Assembly: GCA_028692885.1 (NCBI GenBank)
Contig: JAQUWM010000014.1
Location: forward strand, 1-47,148
DNA length: 47,148 bases
Direction of reading: 5' to 3'
Source: Acetobacterium sp.
GTDB taxonomy: Bacteria > Bacillota > Clostridia > Eubacteriales > Eubacteriaceae
How positions within the stretch are numbered: the stretch's first letter is position 1; every line of letters starts with the position of its first letter. Positions 36,027 to 44,716 of the stretch are shown here, in pieces. The notes under the pieces were generated by a model that was given only the letters and a program-made list of their open reading frames with translations, ran no database searches and had not been told where the DNA came from. Position numbers and translations under genes: made by a program.

Positions 36027-36191
36027 TTACTTTAAACGAATCTTCTCGTTTTTTTCGATTTGAACAATCTTGCCGTCCTAGATGATCAAGGTAATAGATC
36101 CATATTGAATACACTCGATATAATCAATCAGCTTTTTTAAATCACGTTCCGAAATCTGAGTTACTTTTTGATTATCACTAGAATCTGACAT
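36027..36191 (-). pseudogene. yezD: YezD-family small protein with in-frame amber codon
   Basis: A 54-codon frame from ATG 36191 to TAA, broken by TAG at codon 38 (36080-36078). The part before it (IQYGSITLII) and after it (DGKIVQIEKNEKIRL) together match the YezD/DUF2292 family, in which the residue at this place is normally Gln. CAG to TAG is one change. YezD-like genes lie in sulfur-linked clusters in other bacteria. The gene is first in the nitrogenase-like operon. The amber could be a mutation, a sequencing error or suppressed; the first is the plainest reading. Confidence 0.8.
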
Positions 36192-36214
36192 CGTGACCTC
36201 CAGTCAATGCATTA

Positions 36215-36274
36215 CTTTGTATTCCCATATGTTTTGTATGATATTATTTTAATCGCTTTATCTTTATAAGTCAA
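36215..36274 (-). promoter_or_regulatory. yezD / nitrogenase-like operon promoter and operator
   Basis: Minus strand: TTGACT (36274-36269), 17 bases, TAAAAT (36251-36246), then the 26-bp element 36240-36215 with left half CATAC and centre CATATGG; its right half is poor. It would drive yezD and, past the attenuator, nifX-nifB, the importer, cysK and the D-K-H genes. Confidence 0.72.
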
Positions 36275-36333
36275 CTCTTTTTTTTGCGAAACTTTCATTG
36301 TTTTCGTTTTCATAATTATTAGAGCTGTTAGCG

Positions 36334-36391
36334 AATAAAAAAACTGTCTCCATATACAATCCATTTATCTGATGTACATTGGAAACAGTTT
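36334..36391 (-). terminator. Terminator of the corrinoid operon
   Basis: On the minus strand AAACTGT with TTCCA (36391-36380) pairs with TGGAGACAGTTT (36352-36341), followed by a run of T. It sits between the RACo gene and the yezD promoter. The 584 bases between 35836 and 36419 otherwise hold yezD, the attenuator and the promoter, with no further gene seen. Confidence 0.75.
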
Positions 36392-36419
36392 CTATAACTG
36401 TACTATTTAATTCATCAGC

Positions 36420-38105
36420 TTAGGCACTCTTTTTGTCGAAAGACAAACAGTCCACAAAAATCCGATCAAAATTCTCCCCATTAGACAATTCAATGACCTC
36501 AATCTCGGTAACCAGGATTTCCATCTCATCGCGATATTTCTGATTCAGTAAAAATGCCAGTCCGCCGGATTTTGAAGTATTGCCAACAAAGTCAATTTTG
36601 CCTTCAAATTCTTTTGGCAGCAGCCCAATATTAATCAGACTCTTGGCGCGCAGATGAAAGCCAAATGAGCCAGCAATTTGAATCTCGTCAACCTCCTCGG
36701 GCTGCAGTTCTTTTGCGCCCATTAAAAACTCAATGCCAGCACGAACGGCACCTTTGGCAAGCTGCACCTGTCGGATATCTTTTTGCGAGAGATATACCCC
36801 ACTGGCAACCTCAAAGGCAATTTTCCCATCGATTTTCACCAGTCTGTTTCTAAGGCTCTGTTTCAGCACGGCATTGTCTGGAGACGCCAGTCTGCCCCGT
36901 TTGTCGATAACCTTATGAACCACCAGTTCACCCACAATATCTAGTAGACCGCTGCCACAGATCCCAATGGGTTCGCCATCTTCGATGGTTCCGATGTCAA
37001 TCTCGCCGTTATCGTCAATTTCGAAATACTCGATCGCGCCTTTTTCGGCCCGCATTCCATAAGAAATATTCATCCCCTCAAATGCCGGTCCGGCGGCGGT
37101 GGAAGTCGCCGTTAATGCGCCATGATCAGACAAAACCATCTCACCGTTGGTGCCGATATCGACAAATAAAGTAACCTGTTCTTTATCCTGTAGCCGGGTT
37201 GCCAAAACACCGGAGGTGATATCTGGCCCCACAAAGGAAGAAATAATCGGCGGCAGATAAATTGATCCCAGTGTGGAAATATCCAGAAGATGTTCTTTGT
37301 AACTTAAGCTACTTCCCCCGGTAATGGCTGGAGTATAGGGGTATTTACCCAGTGAATAAGGATTCACGTTAGCAGCCAGATGAATCATACAGGTATTCCC
37401 ACTGAAAATCACTTCATAAATATGCTTTTGTTCAACACCAGTATGGCTGGCTGCTTTTTCAATCAGCTTGTTCAATTCCTTAATAATCATTGAGTACATC
37501 GAATCCAGACCTTTTTCATCAGAGGCAAATTTAATCCGCGATAAAACATCCTGGGCATGCAGGCTTTGGGGGTTTAGTGCTGAGACGGAGTGCAGTTCTT
37601 CACCGGTGTTAATATTAACCAGTGTTGCCACCAGCGTGGTGGTTCCGATGTCAACGACTACGCCATAATTCTGGGCTGCAGTATCCCCTTCTTCCTCACC
37701 TAAAATCTGGCCGCCGGCAGTTACAATAGTCTTTCCCTTGCCGGTATATTCTTTTTTAATAAAGCTATTCACGTCGATATCAAAGCTCTGGCCGTGGTTT
37801 AAAATTTGCAGTGTTTTATTACGGTTTTTCACAACGGCCTTAACATCAACATGACCGGTTACCTGGGTTTGACATGAAAGCACAAATCCCTGTTCTTTTT
37901 CCTCTTCTGGTAGTTGGTGTTTTCCGTATTCTTCGACATGTTTCAGGCTCGCTTCGGAAATTTTGACCTTGCATTTACCGCAAACACCTTCTGAATTACA
38001 GGGTGATTCAATAACAATCCCCAACTCTTGGGCGGCTGCTAAAATCGTCGTGCCTTTTTCCACCAAAATAGCTTTGTTTTCGCCGATAAAATTCACTTTT
38101 ACCAT
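36420..38105 (-). CDS. RACo-type ATP-dependent corrinoid activator
   Basis: A 561-residue reductive activator of corrinoid proteins. The N-terminal domain is a plant-type 2Fe-2S ferredoxin: Cys36, Cys42, Cys45 and Cys78. The large C-terminal domain belongs to the RACo ASKHA-like family (GVVVDIGTTTLVATLVNI; DIGTNGEMVL; GAVRAGIEFLM). It reduces accidentally oxidised Co(II) to Co(I) using ATP, so the methyltransferase cycle can run. ATG at 38105 follows a GGGGG box; it lies 5 bases after the preceding methyltransferase gene. It ends the operon. Confidence 0.93.
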   Translation of the reverse strand: MVKVNFIGENKAILVEKGTTILAAAQELGIVIESPCNSEGVCGKCKVKISEASLKHVEEYGKHQLPEEEKEQGFVLSCQTQVTGHVDVKAVVKNRNKTLQILNHGQSFDIDVNSFIKKEYTGKGKTIVTAGGQILGEEEGDTAAQNYGVVVDIGTTTLVATLVNINTGEELHSVSALNPQSLHAQDVLSRIKFASDEKGLDSMYSMIIKELNKLIEKAASHTGVEQKHIYEVIFSGNTCMIHLAANVNPYSLGKYPYTPAITGGSSLSYKEHLLDISTLGSIYLPPIISSFVGPDITSGVLATRLQDKEQVTLFVDIGTNGEMVLSDHGALTATSTAAGPAFEGMNISYGMRAEKGAIEYFEIDDNGEIDIGTIEDGEPIGICGSGLLDIVGELVVHKVIDKRGRLASPDNAVLKQSLRNRLVKIDGKIAFEVASGVYLSQKDIRQVQLAKGAVRAGIEFLMGAKELQPEEVDEIQIAGSFGFHLRAKSLINIGLLPKEFEGKIDFVGNTSKSGGLAFLLNQKYRDEMEILVTEIEVIELSNGENFDRIFVDCLSFDKKSA

Positions 38106-38110
38106 AATCG

Positions 38111-39133
38111 TTACGCCCCCTTTACCCGATTCGTCATTGCTGTTATATTCGCCAGTGGTGTGGAGGTACTCAATCCACATGCTGGTGCAATAATATCAAT
38201 GCCATCCAATTTAAGTTTTTCAGTTTGTTGTGAAATTTTTTCAGCTTCACCAAATTCCAATAGATAGGTACTCAGATTCCCCATGGTAGTTAATTCAGGA
38301 TAGTCTTCTTTGAGTTTTCGCAAGCTAATCGAAGAATCAGTGCTGATTGCATCGGACTTAATTGCGGGCACAAATTTTCTAACCGCATTCATTTTCCCAC
38401 AAATATGAACAATAACCGGAGTATTGGTTTCATGGATGGCATCGATAATTTTGTTGAGATAACGTACTGCATATTCATCAAACATCGCTGGTCCCAAGAT
38501 TTCTCCGGTGGCAGTGGGATCAGCAATCGTAATCACACTGGCGCCGCTTTCCACCATCAGCTTAGCCAATTCGATAATATGATTGGTAGCATAGTCAACC
38601 ACCCGATGGGCTTCGGCGGGATTCTTCCTTAGTTCTTTTAAAAATGGGATTGGGTCAACCAGTGATGCGGCGGTACTCAGCGGCCCGGTGATACTACCAA
38701 ATACCGGGATATCCGAATATTCTTTTGATAACTGATAGGTTGCTTCAATAATCGCATTAACCCGCTTATTTTTTGCCATCGCGCCTAAGTCCTGATAAAT
38801 GACTTCTTTAACCGATGGAAACACTTCTTTTTGTATCTTTGGTTCACAGGCCAGGGTTCCATAATTAATTTCACTGCCCAACACCTCTGCTTCCACGGTC
38901 ATGCAAAAGGGAATGCCGAAGTTTTCAAAACCGGTGTTTTCCTGAACGTCATTGGCAATATCTGCCATTAATTGACTATCATGATGGCCATCCGGCAAGG
39001 TATGCCCGGTTTTATTCATCACATCAACGATGGCTGAATTCATCATCCCACCAGGACAGATAACCGGTGCCCGATCAACAGATTCTTTATTTAAGGAACG
39101 AAGGATCCGTTCTTTTGGTGTTAAATCATTCAT
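38111..39133 (-). CDS. MtaA/CmuA-like corrinoid methyltransferase (1)
   Basis: A 340-residue UroD-superfamily methyltransferase. Zinc ligands His243, Cys245 (VHICGKMN) and Cys319 (APACGLSTSTPL) match MtaA-like enzymes. Members move a methyl group between a corrinoid protein and a thiol or tetrahydrofolate-related acceptor. It is followed directly by the RACo activator. A second, different UroD-family protein (41031-42110) is in the same operon, so one may act on the methyl donor and the other on the acceptor. Confidence 0.9.
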   Translation of the reverse strand: MNDLTPKERILRSLNKESVDRAPVICPGGMMNSAIVDVMNKTGHTLPDGHHDSQLMADIANDVQENTGFENFGIPFCMTVEAEVLGSEINYGTLACEPKIQKEVFPSVKEVIYQDLGAMAKNKRVNAIIEATYQLSKEYSDIPVFGSITGPLSTAASLVDPIPFLKELRKNPAEAHRVVDYATNHIIELAKLMVESGASVITIADPTATGEILGPAMFDEYAVRYLNKIIDAIHETNTPVIVHICGKMNAVRKFVPAIKSDAISTDSSISLRKLKEDYPELTTMGNLSTYLLEFGEAEKISQQTEKLKLDGIDIIAPACGLSTSTPLANITAMTNRVKGA

Positions 39134-39244
39134 CTAAAATTCCTCATTTCTTTTATAATCTTTTGAAATATACACGTTGAATTAAAGTATTATGCAAATT
39201 GAACTGGTAATTGGACAATGTGCAGGCGAGGGTCTGATTATATA

Positions 39245-39916
39245 TCAAGCTTTTCTCGAGTTTTTCGAAAAATATTCTTCGGTAATTTCCTGCATTGGGA
39301 GAAGGGTTATAAAGTTCGCTTCATCCCAGGGACCCTGTATAATCTTTTCAATAAAGCCGATTTCACCTTTAACCGTCACATATTCAGCTTCAAACAGCTT
39401 TGCAATTTCTTTAGATTGCTCAATGACCTCATCCTTAGGTTCTGCTGAGGTTTCAATAAATAAAACTTTCTTATAACCATCATACATTTTTTCCAGCATC
39501 CGCTTGGCCTTTTTTTCACCCAAACGGTCATAGATTCGGCGATAGTCTGCGAGAATGCTTTTTTCGGTAATCATCCAACCGTTACTGAGATAAAAGGTTC
39601 CGATTTCGCTCTGAAAGTCGCAGGCTCTACAGCTATCTGAGCACATGAAGATCGAAATGCAGTCATGCACTCGGGGAATAATCAGTTCACTGGTTTTTGA
39701 AATCAAACCATTGGCGGCTCCACCACACAACCCAAAAGCCAGGATAATTTTCTGATAATTCTGGGAAGCATCAATAAGCCGCTGGAGCTCGACCTTAAGT
39801 TTCTGCGGGTACAAATGAAAATCCATCGAGACAAATTCAAAATCCCGCTCCGGAATTGGCATCAACTTCTCAATTTCCGCCTGCATAACCTCACAGGCAA
39901 TCACTTTGATGTTCAT
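39245..39916 (-). CDS. DUF1638 protein linked to corrinoid genes
   Basis: A 223-residue soluble protein of the DUF1638 family. It starts NIKVIACEVMQAEIE (2-16) and holds conserved Cys and His in the middle (GLCGGAANG, CISIFMCSDSCRACDF). DUF1638 proteins are often encoded next to corrinoid methyltransferases and activators, but their reaction is not established. Its start lies one base after the CobW stop and the corrinoid methyltransferase gene follows. Cofactor or corrinoid handling is an inference from this neighbourhood. Confidence 0.8.
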   Translation of the reverse strand: MNIKVIACEVMQAEIEKLMPIPERDFEFVSMDFHLYPQKLKVELQRLIDASQNYQKIILAFGLCGGAANGLISKTSELIIPRVHDCISIFMCSDSCRACDFQSEIGTFYLSNGWMITEKSILADYRRIYDRLGEKKAKRMLEKMYDGYKKVLFIETSAEPKDEVIEQSKEIAKLFEAEYVTVKGEIGFIEKIIQGPWDEANFITLLPMQEITEEYFSKNSRKA

Positions 39917-39917
39917 G

Positions 39918-40880
39918 TTAAAAAACAGTGTCCAGAATGGCCTGATTCAAATCATGGCCAATCACGGTAATCCGTCCGATTTCATCGGGTTCGGATGCTC
40001 TGATTTCCAGGGCATTGGGGACAAAATCAAACTCCACCCAATTGACCCCATCAATCTGTACCTTGCCCTTTGACCGGACCACTTTTCCAAACACCGCCTC
40101 ATCCTTCAGATCTTCAAAGATACTTTTTAACTTAATTACCGGAAATATCTTCGTTGTTTCGATACCCCAGCTTGTAAAAATATCATGATTATGATCGTCC
40201 TCGTCGTGGTCGTGGTCGTGGTCATGATCTTCAAAATCCAGATCAAACGTGCTTAAATCATCGTCCCGGAGAATTTGTTGTCCATCCGCTTCGGAAAGCC
40301 CAAGTAGTTCAATGCCACTCAAATCATCCCAGGGCGTGGTCACAATTGACGCCGTTTCATTGATTTCCCGTATTTTCGAAACAACCTTAGCCAACTCCTC
40401 ATCATCCACGTTCTGGGTCCGACTTAAGAGGATCGTGCTGGCGTGAATGATCTGGTCGCCATAAAACTCACTGAACAGCTCGGTGAATTCCTCATACATG
40501 GTCACATCGACGGCGGCAATCACCAGATTGAGATGAATGTCATTATCTTCCTCAAGTTTCTTGACAATCTTGACGATTTCTGACAGTTTTCCGACTCCCG
40601 ACGGTTCAATGATGATTCTTTCTGTTTCTTTCGATTTAATGATTTCTCGCAAAGTATTGGTAAAATCAATCACGGTAGAACAGCAGATACACCCGGCCTT
40701 GATTTCCTTTATTTCAATGTTGTATTTTTTTAGAAATGCCCCATCGATTGGAATTTCGCCAAACTCATTTTCGATCAGCGTTACTTTTTTTGAATACACG
40801 TTTTCATCGATCAGCTTCTTTATTAATGTGGTTTTGCCGGCACCAAAAAAACCAGAAAAAATATCAATTTGTATTGTCAT
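39918..40880 (-). CDS. CobW/COG0523-family GTPase with His-rich tract
   Basis: A 320-residue G3E-family metallochaperone-type GTPase: Walker A GFFGAGKTT (10-18), the metal-binding CxCC motif in AGCICCS (63-69), and an acidic His-rich tract (about 218-234, HDHDHDHDEDDHNHD). Family members load or insert metals such as cobalt, zinc or iron. Inside a corrinoid operon, cobalt or cobamide handling is the natural guess. The repetitive DNA at 40190-40230 is just codons of this tract. ATG at 40880. Confidence 0.9.
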   Translation of the reverse strand: MTIQIDIFSGFFGAGKTTLIKKLIDENVYSKKVTLIENEFGEIPIDGAFLKKYNIEIKEIKAGCICCSTVIDFTNTLREIIKSKETERIIIEPSGVGKLSEIVKIVKKLEEDNDIHLNLVIAAVDVTMYEEFTELFSEFYGDQIIHASTILLSRTQNVDDEELAKVVSKIREINETASIVTTPWDDLSGIELLGLSEADGQQILRDDDLSTFDLDFEDHDHDHDHDEDDHNHDIFTSWGIETTKIFPVIKLKSIFEDLKDEAVFGKVVRSKGKVQIDGVNWVEFDFVPNALEIRASEPDEIGRITVIGHDLNQAILDTVF

Positions 40881-40928
40881 ATGATCACTTTCCTATCTGT
40901 TAATCATTCAATTAATAATTTATATACT

Positions 40929-40963
40929 CAATGACAACAATCTTTATAAAATTGTTGTCATTG
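40929..40963. repeat. Perfect 13-bp hairpin inside the corrinoid operon
   Basis: CAATGACAACAAT (40929-40941) pairs with ATTGTTGTCATTG (40951-40963) across a nine-base loop, in the 150-base gap between the second methyltransferase and CobW genes. On the minus strand there is no T run, so it may be an RNA-processing or stability structure more than a terminator. Confidence 0.6.
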
Positions 40964-41030
40964 TTTATTTTAACTTAATTTATTTTATCTTAATTGATTT
41001 TAATTCATTTCTATCTTTTTTGTTTGGAAA

Positions 41031-42110
41031 TTACTGTATCGACCATCGTCCGTATCGTCGGGAGGCTTCTACCATTGCTGCGGCATTTAATAAATTACCA
41101 TTGGGTGGGAACTCACAACCAGAAGAAAGAATAAAGCCGGCCTTATGTTTATTAAACAAATCCAATTGTCTTTTGACATCTTCGAGCACCTCATCGGCAG
41201 TAAACACGAGCCCTGTTTCGGCAGGATCGGAATATCCAATGGTGATAATCTTATCACCCCAGGTTTTTGCATGTTCTTCCCAATCTTTGGCACCATGGGC
41301 CGGATAGGCAACTGAGATTGCCACCGGATCAGACCATTTGATAACTTCTTCAAAATAAACACCGCCACCACAATTGTGGATGGCCACCGCTGAACCGGCC
41401 GCTCGGATTGCATCGGCAAGACGTTTTAGATATGGGCCTTCAAATTTCTCCCAGGTTGTATTTCTCAAAACAGTTCCCGAAGAATAGAGGGGATCAATAA
41501 CAATGGAATGCGCCCCCGCTTCAATTTGAGCAACTGCGTACTCAATAAGAACATCGGTGATAACATCAACTGCCCCCAGAACTTCTTCGGGGTGCTTGAT
41601 CAGATCCACAAACAGCTCTTTGTGACCTCTAATCTGCGACAAAACCCCCAGTGGGCCATAAACAAATCCAAAAATAGCGACTTCATTCCCTTTTGCTTCT
41701 GATAAACCTCTGACCGTATCAACAACCTGCTTCATACGCTTGGTCTCTCTCGGGTTAATTTTTTTGATCTTGTCGTATTCCCCAGCTGTTTTTATATACT
41801 GGTTGTTAAAATCAGGATAGGCGGTACTGAATTTAGGAAAAATTAGTTCCTGGCCGAAGTCAGCCGCTTCGACAGAAAGGTCGACCAGCAGTAAAAAGGC
41901 ATCCTGACCGATTAGTTCCTGAGCTGCCAGGAGACTTTGAGTCGCAATTTCGGCATCCTGAGACCATTTATCATAACGTGATCCGGTTACCCGATAGGAA
42001 GCACCGCAGACCAGGGGAATCGCCGGGATCCGGTCAACTTCTTTTCGTTGCAGGGTTAAAACAACGCGTTCCAGGGATGTTAATTCTTCATTTCTTTGTA
42101 TCAATGACAT
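41031..42110 (-). CDS. UroD-family corrinoid methyltransferase (2)
   Basis: A 359-residue UroD-superfamily protein with zinc ligands His245, Cys247 (IHNCGGG) and Cys332 (SSGCEFPPNGNL). It lies directly after the corrinoid-protein gene, so it is the likely partner that loads the methyl group onto that corrinoid or removes it. Its sequence is quite different from the other UroD-family members here, particularly around 90-130, which implies another substrate. The best-known members act on methylthiols, methanol or methylamines. Confidence 0.87.
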   Translation of the reverse strand: MSLIQRNEELTSLERVVLTLQRKEVDRIPAIPLVCGASYRVTGSRYDKWSQDAEIATQSLLAAQELIGQDAFLLLVDLSVEAADFGQELIFPKFSTAYPDFNNQYIKTAGEYDKIKKINPRETKRMKQVVDTVRGLSEAKGNEVAIFGFVYGPLGVLSQIRGHKELFVDLIKHPEEVLGAVDVITDVLIEYAVAQIEAGAHSIVIDPLYSSGTVLRNTTWEKFEGPYLKRLADAIRAAGSAVAIHNCGGGVYFEEVIKWSDPVAISVAYPAHGAKDWEEHAKTWGDKIITIGYSDPAETGLVFTADEVLEDVKRQLDLFNKHKAGFILSSGCEFPPNGNLLNAAAMVEASRRYGRWSIQ

Positions 42111-42163
42111 CGATGATTTCCTCCAATTTAATCGTCTTTGCGTATTTTTGTGAAAAATTTTTC

Positions 42164-42829
42164 TTAGAGCTCATTTCCATATGCGGCAACAATGTTGTTC
42201 GCCAATTTTACCGCTTCGGCAGCATTTTCAGCATAGCCATCCGCACCAATCTTGTCGGCATAGGATTGGGAAACCGGACCGCCACCGATTAAGACCTTAT
42301 AGTCTTCTCTTATTTTTTCTTCGACTAAAATTTCGACGACCTCGTTCATCCCTTCCATCGTCGTTGTCATTAGTGTTGAAATGAAAATAAATTCAGCCTT
42401 TTCTTCTTTGGCTCGTTCCACAAAAGTTGCTGGAGACACATCACGTCCTAAGTCGACAATATCATAGCCACCGGTTTCGAGCATAATCTTCACCAGATTT
42501 TTCCCGATATCATGAGTATCCCCTTCAATGACGCCAATGACGGCTTTTCGTTTGGTTTCGTGTGAGTTAATCTTAATATGGGGTTTTAGGATATTGGGAC
42601 CCGAATACATGGCGTCCGAGCACATTAATAATTCGGGTACAAAATATTCTTCTTCATCAAATAATTTTCCTGCCTGATTCATCCCAACGGTCAGTCCATT
42701 GACGATAGCTGCATAGGCATCAATTCTTTCAGCGATCACCTGATTACTCAGTTCAATGGTTAAATCCTCATCCATGTCTACAATTGACGTTGCCAGTTTG
42801 TCGAATAATTCCTGTTTGTTTAAAGACAT
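42164..42829 (-). CDS. Methyltransferase corrinoid protein (MtaC/MtbC-like)
   Basis: A 221-residue two-domain cobalamin carrier. A helical cap (about 1-90) is followed by a B12-binding domain with the axial-ligand motif Asp104-Thr-His106-Asp-Ile-Gly109 (GDTHDIGKNL). It shuttles methyl groups between the two UroD-type methyltransferases encoded downstream. It heads the operon and its promoter carries a strong copy of the shared operator. The ribosome site AAGGAGGAAATT precedes ATG at 42829. Confidence 0.93.
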   Translation of the reverse strand: MSLNKQELFDKLATSIVDMDEDLTIELSNQVIAERIDAYAAIVNGLTVGMNQAGKLFDEEEYFVPELLMCSDAMYSGPNILKPHIKINSHETKRKAVIGVIEGDTHDIGKNLVKIMLETGGYDIVDLGRDVSPATFVERAKEEKAEFIFISTLMTTTMEGMNEVVEILVEEKIREDYKVLIGGGPVSQSYADKIGADGYAENAAEAVKLANNIVAAYGNEL

Positions 42830-42852
42830 TTAATAATTTCCTCCTTGATTAA

Positions 42853-42909
42853 CATACATCTCCTATATGTTTGGTATGTTATTATATTAGTTGCTTTTTC
42901 ATTTGTCAA
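42853..42909 (-). promoter_or_regulatory. Corrinoid operon promoter and operator
   Basis: Minus strand: TTGACA (42909-42904), 17 bases, TATAAT (42886-42881), then the 26-bp element 42878-42853 with CATAC at the left, CATATAG in the centre and GTATG at the right. Both the promoter and the operator are close to consensus. Confidence 0.85.
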
Positions 42910-42945
42910 TATTTTTTACACTAAACTGATATGATTTCTTCTTTA

Positions 42946-42990
42946 TGCAAAAAGACATGATTTGAAGCCTCTGCTTCAAATCATGTCTTT
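42946..42990 (-). terminator. Terminator of the cysK-cymR unit
   Basis: AAAGACATGATTTGAAGC (42951-42968) pairs with its complement at 42973-42990 over a four-base loop; a T run follows on the minus strand. Confidence 0.85.
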
Positions 42991-43070
42991 ATTAAAATTT
43001 ATTCCTGATTATTAAATACTACGGCGTACCGCTCTTGAATTTACAAAATAACTAACCAAAATAAGCCGAA

Positions 43071-43505
43071 TCAGATGTAATACTCGCAATTACCCTTATC
43101 GTGATAACGTCTTACCAGTTCGGCCAGGGTAATATTATCCACCACCTGATCAATGGCATCTTTGATTTCCTGCCAGACATCTGCGGTGACGTGACGGTCT
43201 GCTTGTTCGTATACGCACGCTTCATCGCTCAAAATAACTGGTGATAACTCACCTTCCAACAACCGCACAATCATCCCCACGGTATACTCTTCTGGGGGAC
43301 TGGCCAGTTGATAACCGCCCTGAGACCCACGAACGCTACGAACAAAACCAGCTCGTGAAATCTGGGTAATGATTTGTTCCAAATATTTTTCTGAAATCTC
43401 CTGGCGCTCAGCAATCCGCTTAATGGGAATGTACTCCCCGGTGTTGTTAATCGCCAGGTCTAGCATTAAACGCAAGGCATACCTGCCCTTAGTGGAAATT
43501 TTCAT
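43071..43505 (-). CDS. cymR: CymR-like Rrf2-family regulator
   Basis: A 144-residue Rrf2 winged-helix regulator. [18 protein letters not shown] (1-18), the recognition region EISEKYLEQI (36-45) and LLEGELSPV (82-90) match Bacillus CymR closely in style. It has only Cys97 and Cys140, and lacks the three close cysteines that hold the cluster of IscR. CymR represses cysteine-acquisition genes with CysK as its partner when sulfur is ample. Here its ATG overlaps the stop of a cysK gene by one base. It is the obvious candidate to bind the 26-bp element seen before nine genes or operons, including its own. Confidence 0.88.
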   Translation of the reverse strand: MKISTKGRYALRLMLDLAINNTGEYIPIKRIAERQEISEKYLEQIITQISRAGFVRSVRGSQGGYQLASPPEEYTVGMIVRLLEGELSPVILSDEACVYEQADRHVTADVWQEIKDAIDQVVDNITLAELVRRYHDKGNCEYYI

Positions 43506-44437
43506 TACTGAAACAGGCCTGTTGATAGGTAACGTTCACCGGTATCCGGCAACAAAACCACAATGGTTTTGCCCTTATTCTCAGGCCGTTTTGCTAATTC
43601 GGTAGCGGCGTAGATAGCTGCCCCGGAAGAAATTCCCACCAGCAGTCCTTCTTGTCGTCCAATGTCTTTGGCTGTCTGAAAAGCATTTTCATTGCTGACC
43701 TGAAGAACTTCATCATAGATCTCAGTATTAAGTATCTTCGGAACGAACCCAGCACCAATTCCCTGAATTTTATGCGGACCGGGATTTCCTCCTGATAATA
43801 CTGGCGAGGCTTCCGGCTCCACCGCGACAATTTTTACCCCAGGTTTCTTTTCCTTTAAAACTTCACCAACCCCGGTAATTGTTCCGCCGGTCCCGATTCC
43901 TGAGACAAAGATGTCCACCTCGCCGTCGGTATCATTCCAGATTTCCACCGCCGTAGTTGTTCGATGAATCTCCGGATTGGCGGGATTCTCAAATTGTTGG
44001 GGTACAAAGGCATTGGGCGTGCTCTCAGCCAATTCCTGAGCCTTAGCAATGGCACCCTTCATTCCCAATGAGCCAGGTGTAAGAACCAGTTCAGCCCCGA
44101 GTGCTGAAACCAGGTTACGGCGCTCAATACTCATGGTTTCGGGCATGGTAAGGATTAAGCGGTATCCTTTTGCAGCGGCGACAAAAGCCAGGCCTACCCC
44201 TGTATTACCACTGGTGGGTTCAATGATCACTGAATCTTTATTGATTAGTCCAGCTTTTTCTGCTGCATCAATCATAGCAAAGCCTATTCGATCTTTAACA
44301 GAGGATAGGGGATTAAAATATTCAAGTTTTGCGATTACTTTCGCTTCCAGTTTCAAACTTTCTTCGTAGTTCGTCAGTTCCAGAAGGGGTGTATTTCCGA
44401 TTAAATCGGTTAAGTTTCTAGCAATTTTTGACATCAT
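43505..44437 (-). CDS. cysK: Cysteine synthase CysK, partner of CymR
   Basis: A 310-residue O-acetylserine sulfhydrylase with the PLP lysine in [15 protein letters not shown] and GIGTGGT loops. As the gene next to cymR, under the operator-bearing promoter, it may be the copy that forms the regulatory complex. Its C-terminal residues and surface cannot be judged by eye for binding. ATG at 44437 overlaps nothing upstream, and cymR starts on its last base. Confidence 0.92.
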   Translation of the reverse strand: MMSKIARNLTDLIGNTPLLELTNYEESLKLEAKVIAKLEYFNPLSSVKDRIGFAMIDAAEKAGLINKDSVIIEPTSGNTGVGLAFVAAAKGYRLILTMPETMSIERRNLVSALGAELVLTPGSLGMKGAIAKAQELAESTPNAFVPQQFENPANPEIHRTTTAVEIWNDTDGEVDIFVSGIGTGGTITGVGEVLKEKKPGVKIVAVEPEASPVLSGGNPGPHKIQGIGAGFVPKILNTEIYDEVLQVSNENAFQTAKDIGRQEGLLVGISSGAAIYAATELAKRPENKGKTIVVLLPDTGERYLSTGLFQ

Positions 44438-44461
44438 GATACCTCATTTCTTATAGCATTT

Positions 44462-44511
44462 CATATTATTTCTATATGATTTATTATATTGCCCTTTCTT
44501 TTTCTTGTCAA
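44462..44511 (-). promoter_or_regulatory. cysK-cymR promoter and operator
   Basis: Minus strand: consensus TTGACA (44511-44506), 17 bases, TATAAT (44488-44483), then the 26-bp element 44487-44462 with centre CATATAG and right half ATATG. This would give autoregulation if CymR binds it. Confidence 0.85.
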
Positions 44512-44587
44512 CTCTTTTTTAATCTTTTTCAACGCATTGACTACTTGTCTAATACCCGAATTAATCTTTAAAACTCAAAATCTTCGT

Positions 44588-44617
44588 TTGATTACAAGTA
44601 ATTCTATAGTATAATTA
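44588..44617 (+). promoter_or_regulatory. nifS promoter
   Basis: TTGATT (44588-44593), 16 bases, TATAAT (44610-44615). The stretch 44599-44617 is 18/19 identical to the region over the -10 box of the IscU/E1-like fusion gene. Confidence 0.6.
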
Positions 44618-44716
44618 GGATATTAACCTGGCGACTTCGATATGATCTCCTGGGTATTTTTTATGAACAGCTGCAGACATTACCAACACTATTTCAGTTT
44701 AGAACGGAGTTTACAC

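Noticed and set aside
36078-36080. Pyrrolysine at the yezD amber codon
   Set aside because: The family has Gln at this place, no pyl genes are in the window, and there is no reason for pyrrolysine in YezD.
40190-40235. Short tandem repeat or CRISPR-like array
   Set aside because: The repeats are His and Asp codons within the CobW-family GTPase gene, in frame.
43071-43505. IscR rather than CymR
   Set aside because: Only Cys97 lies in the region where IscR has three cluster cysteines, and the wing sequence resembles CymR.
44642-44716. Longer N-terminus for the cysteine desulfurase
   Set aside because: The extra 25 residues lack family similarity, and the GTG at 44717 has its own ribosome site and starts the conserved YLDYAA motif.
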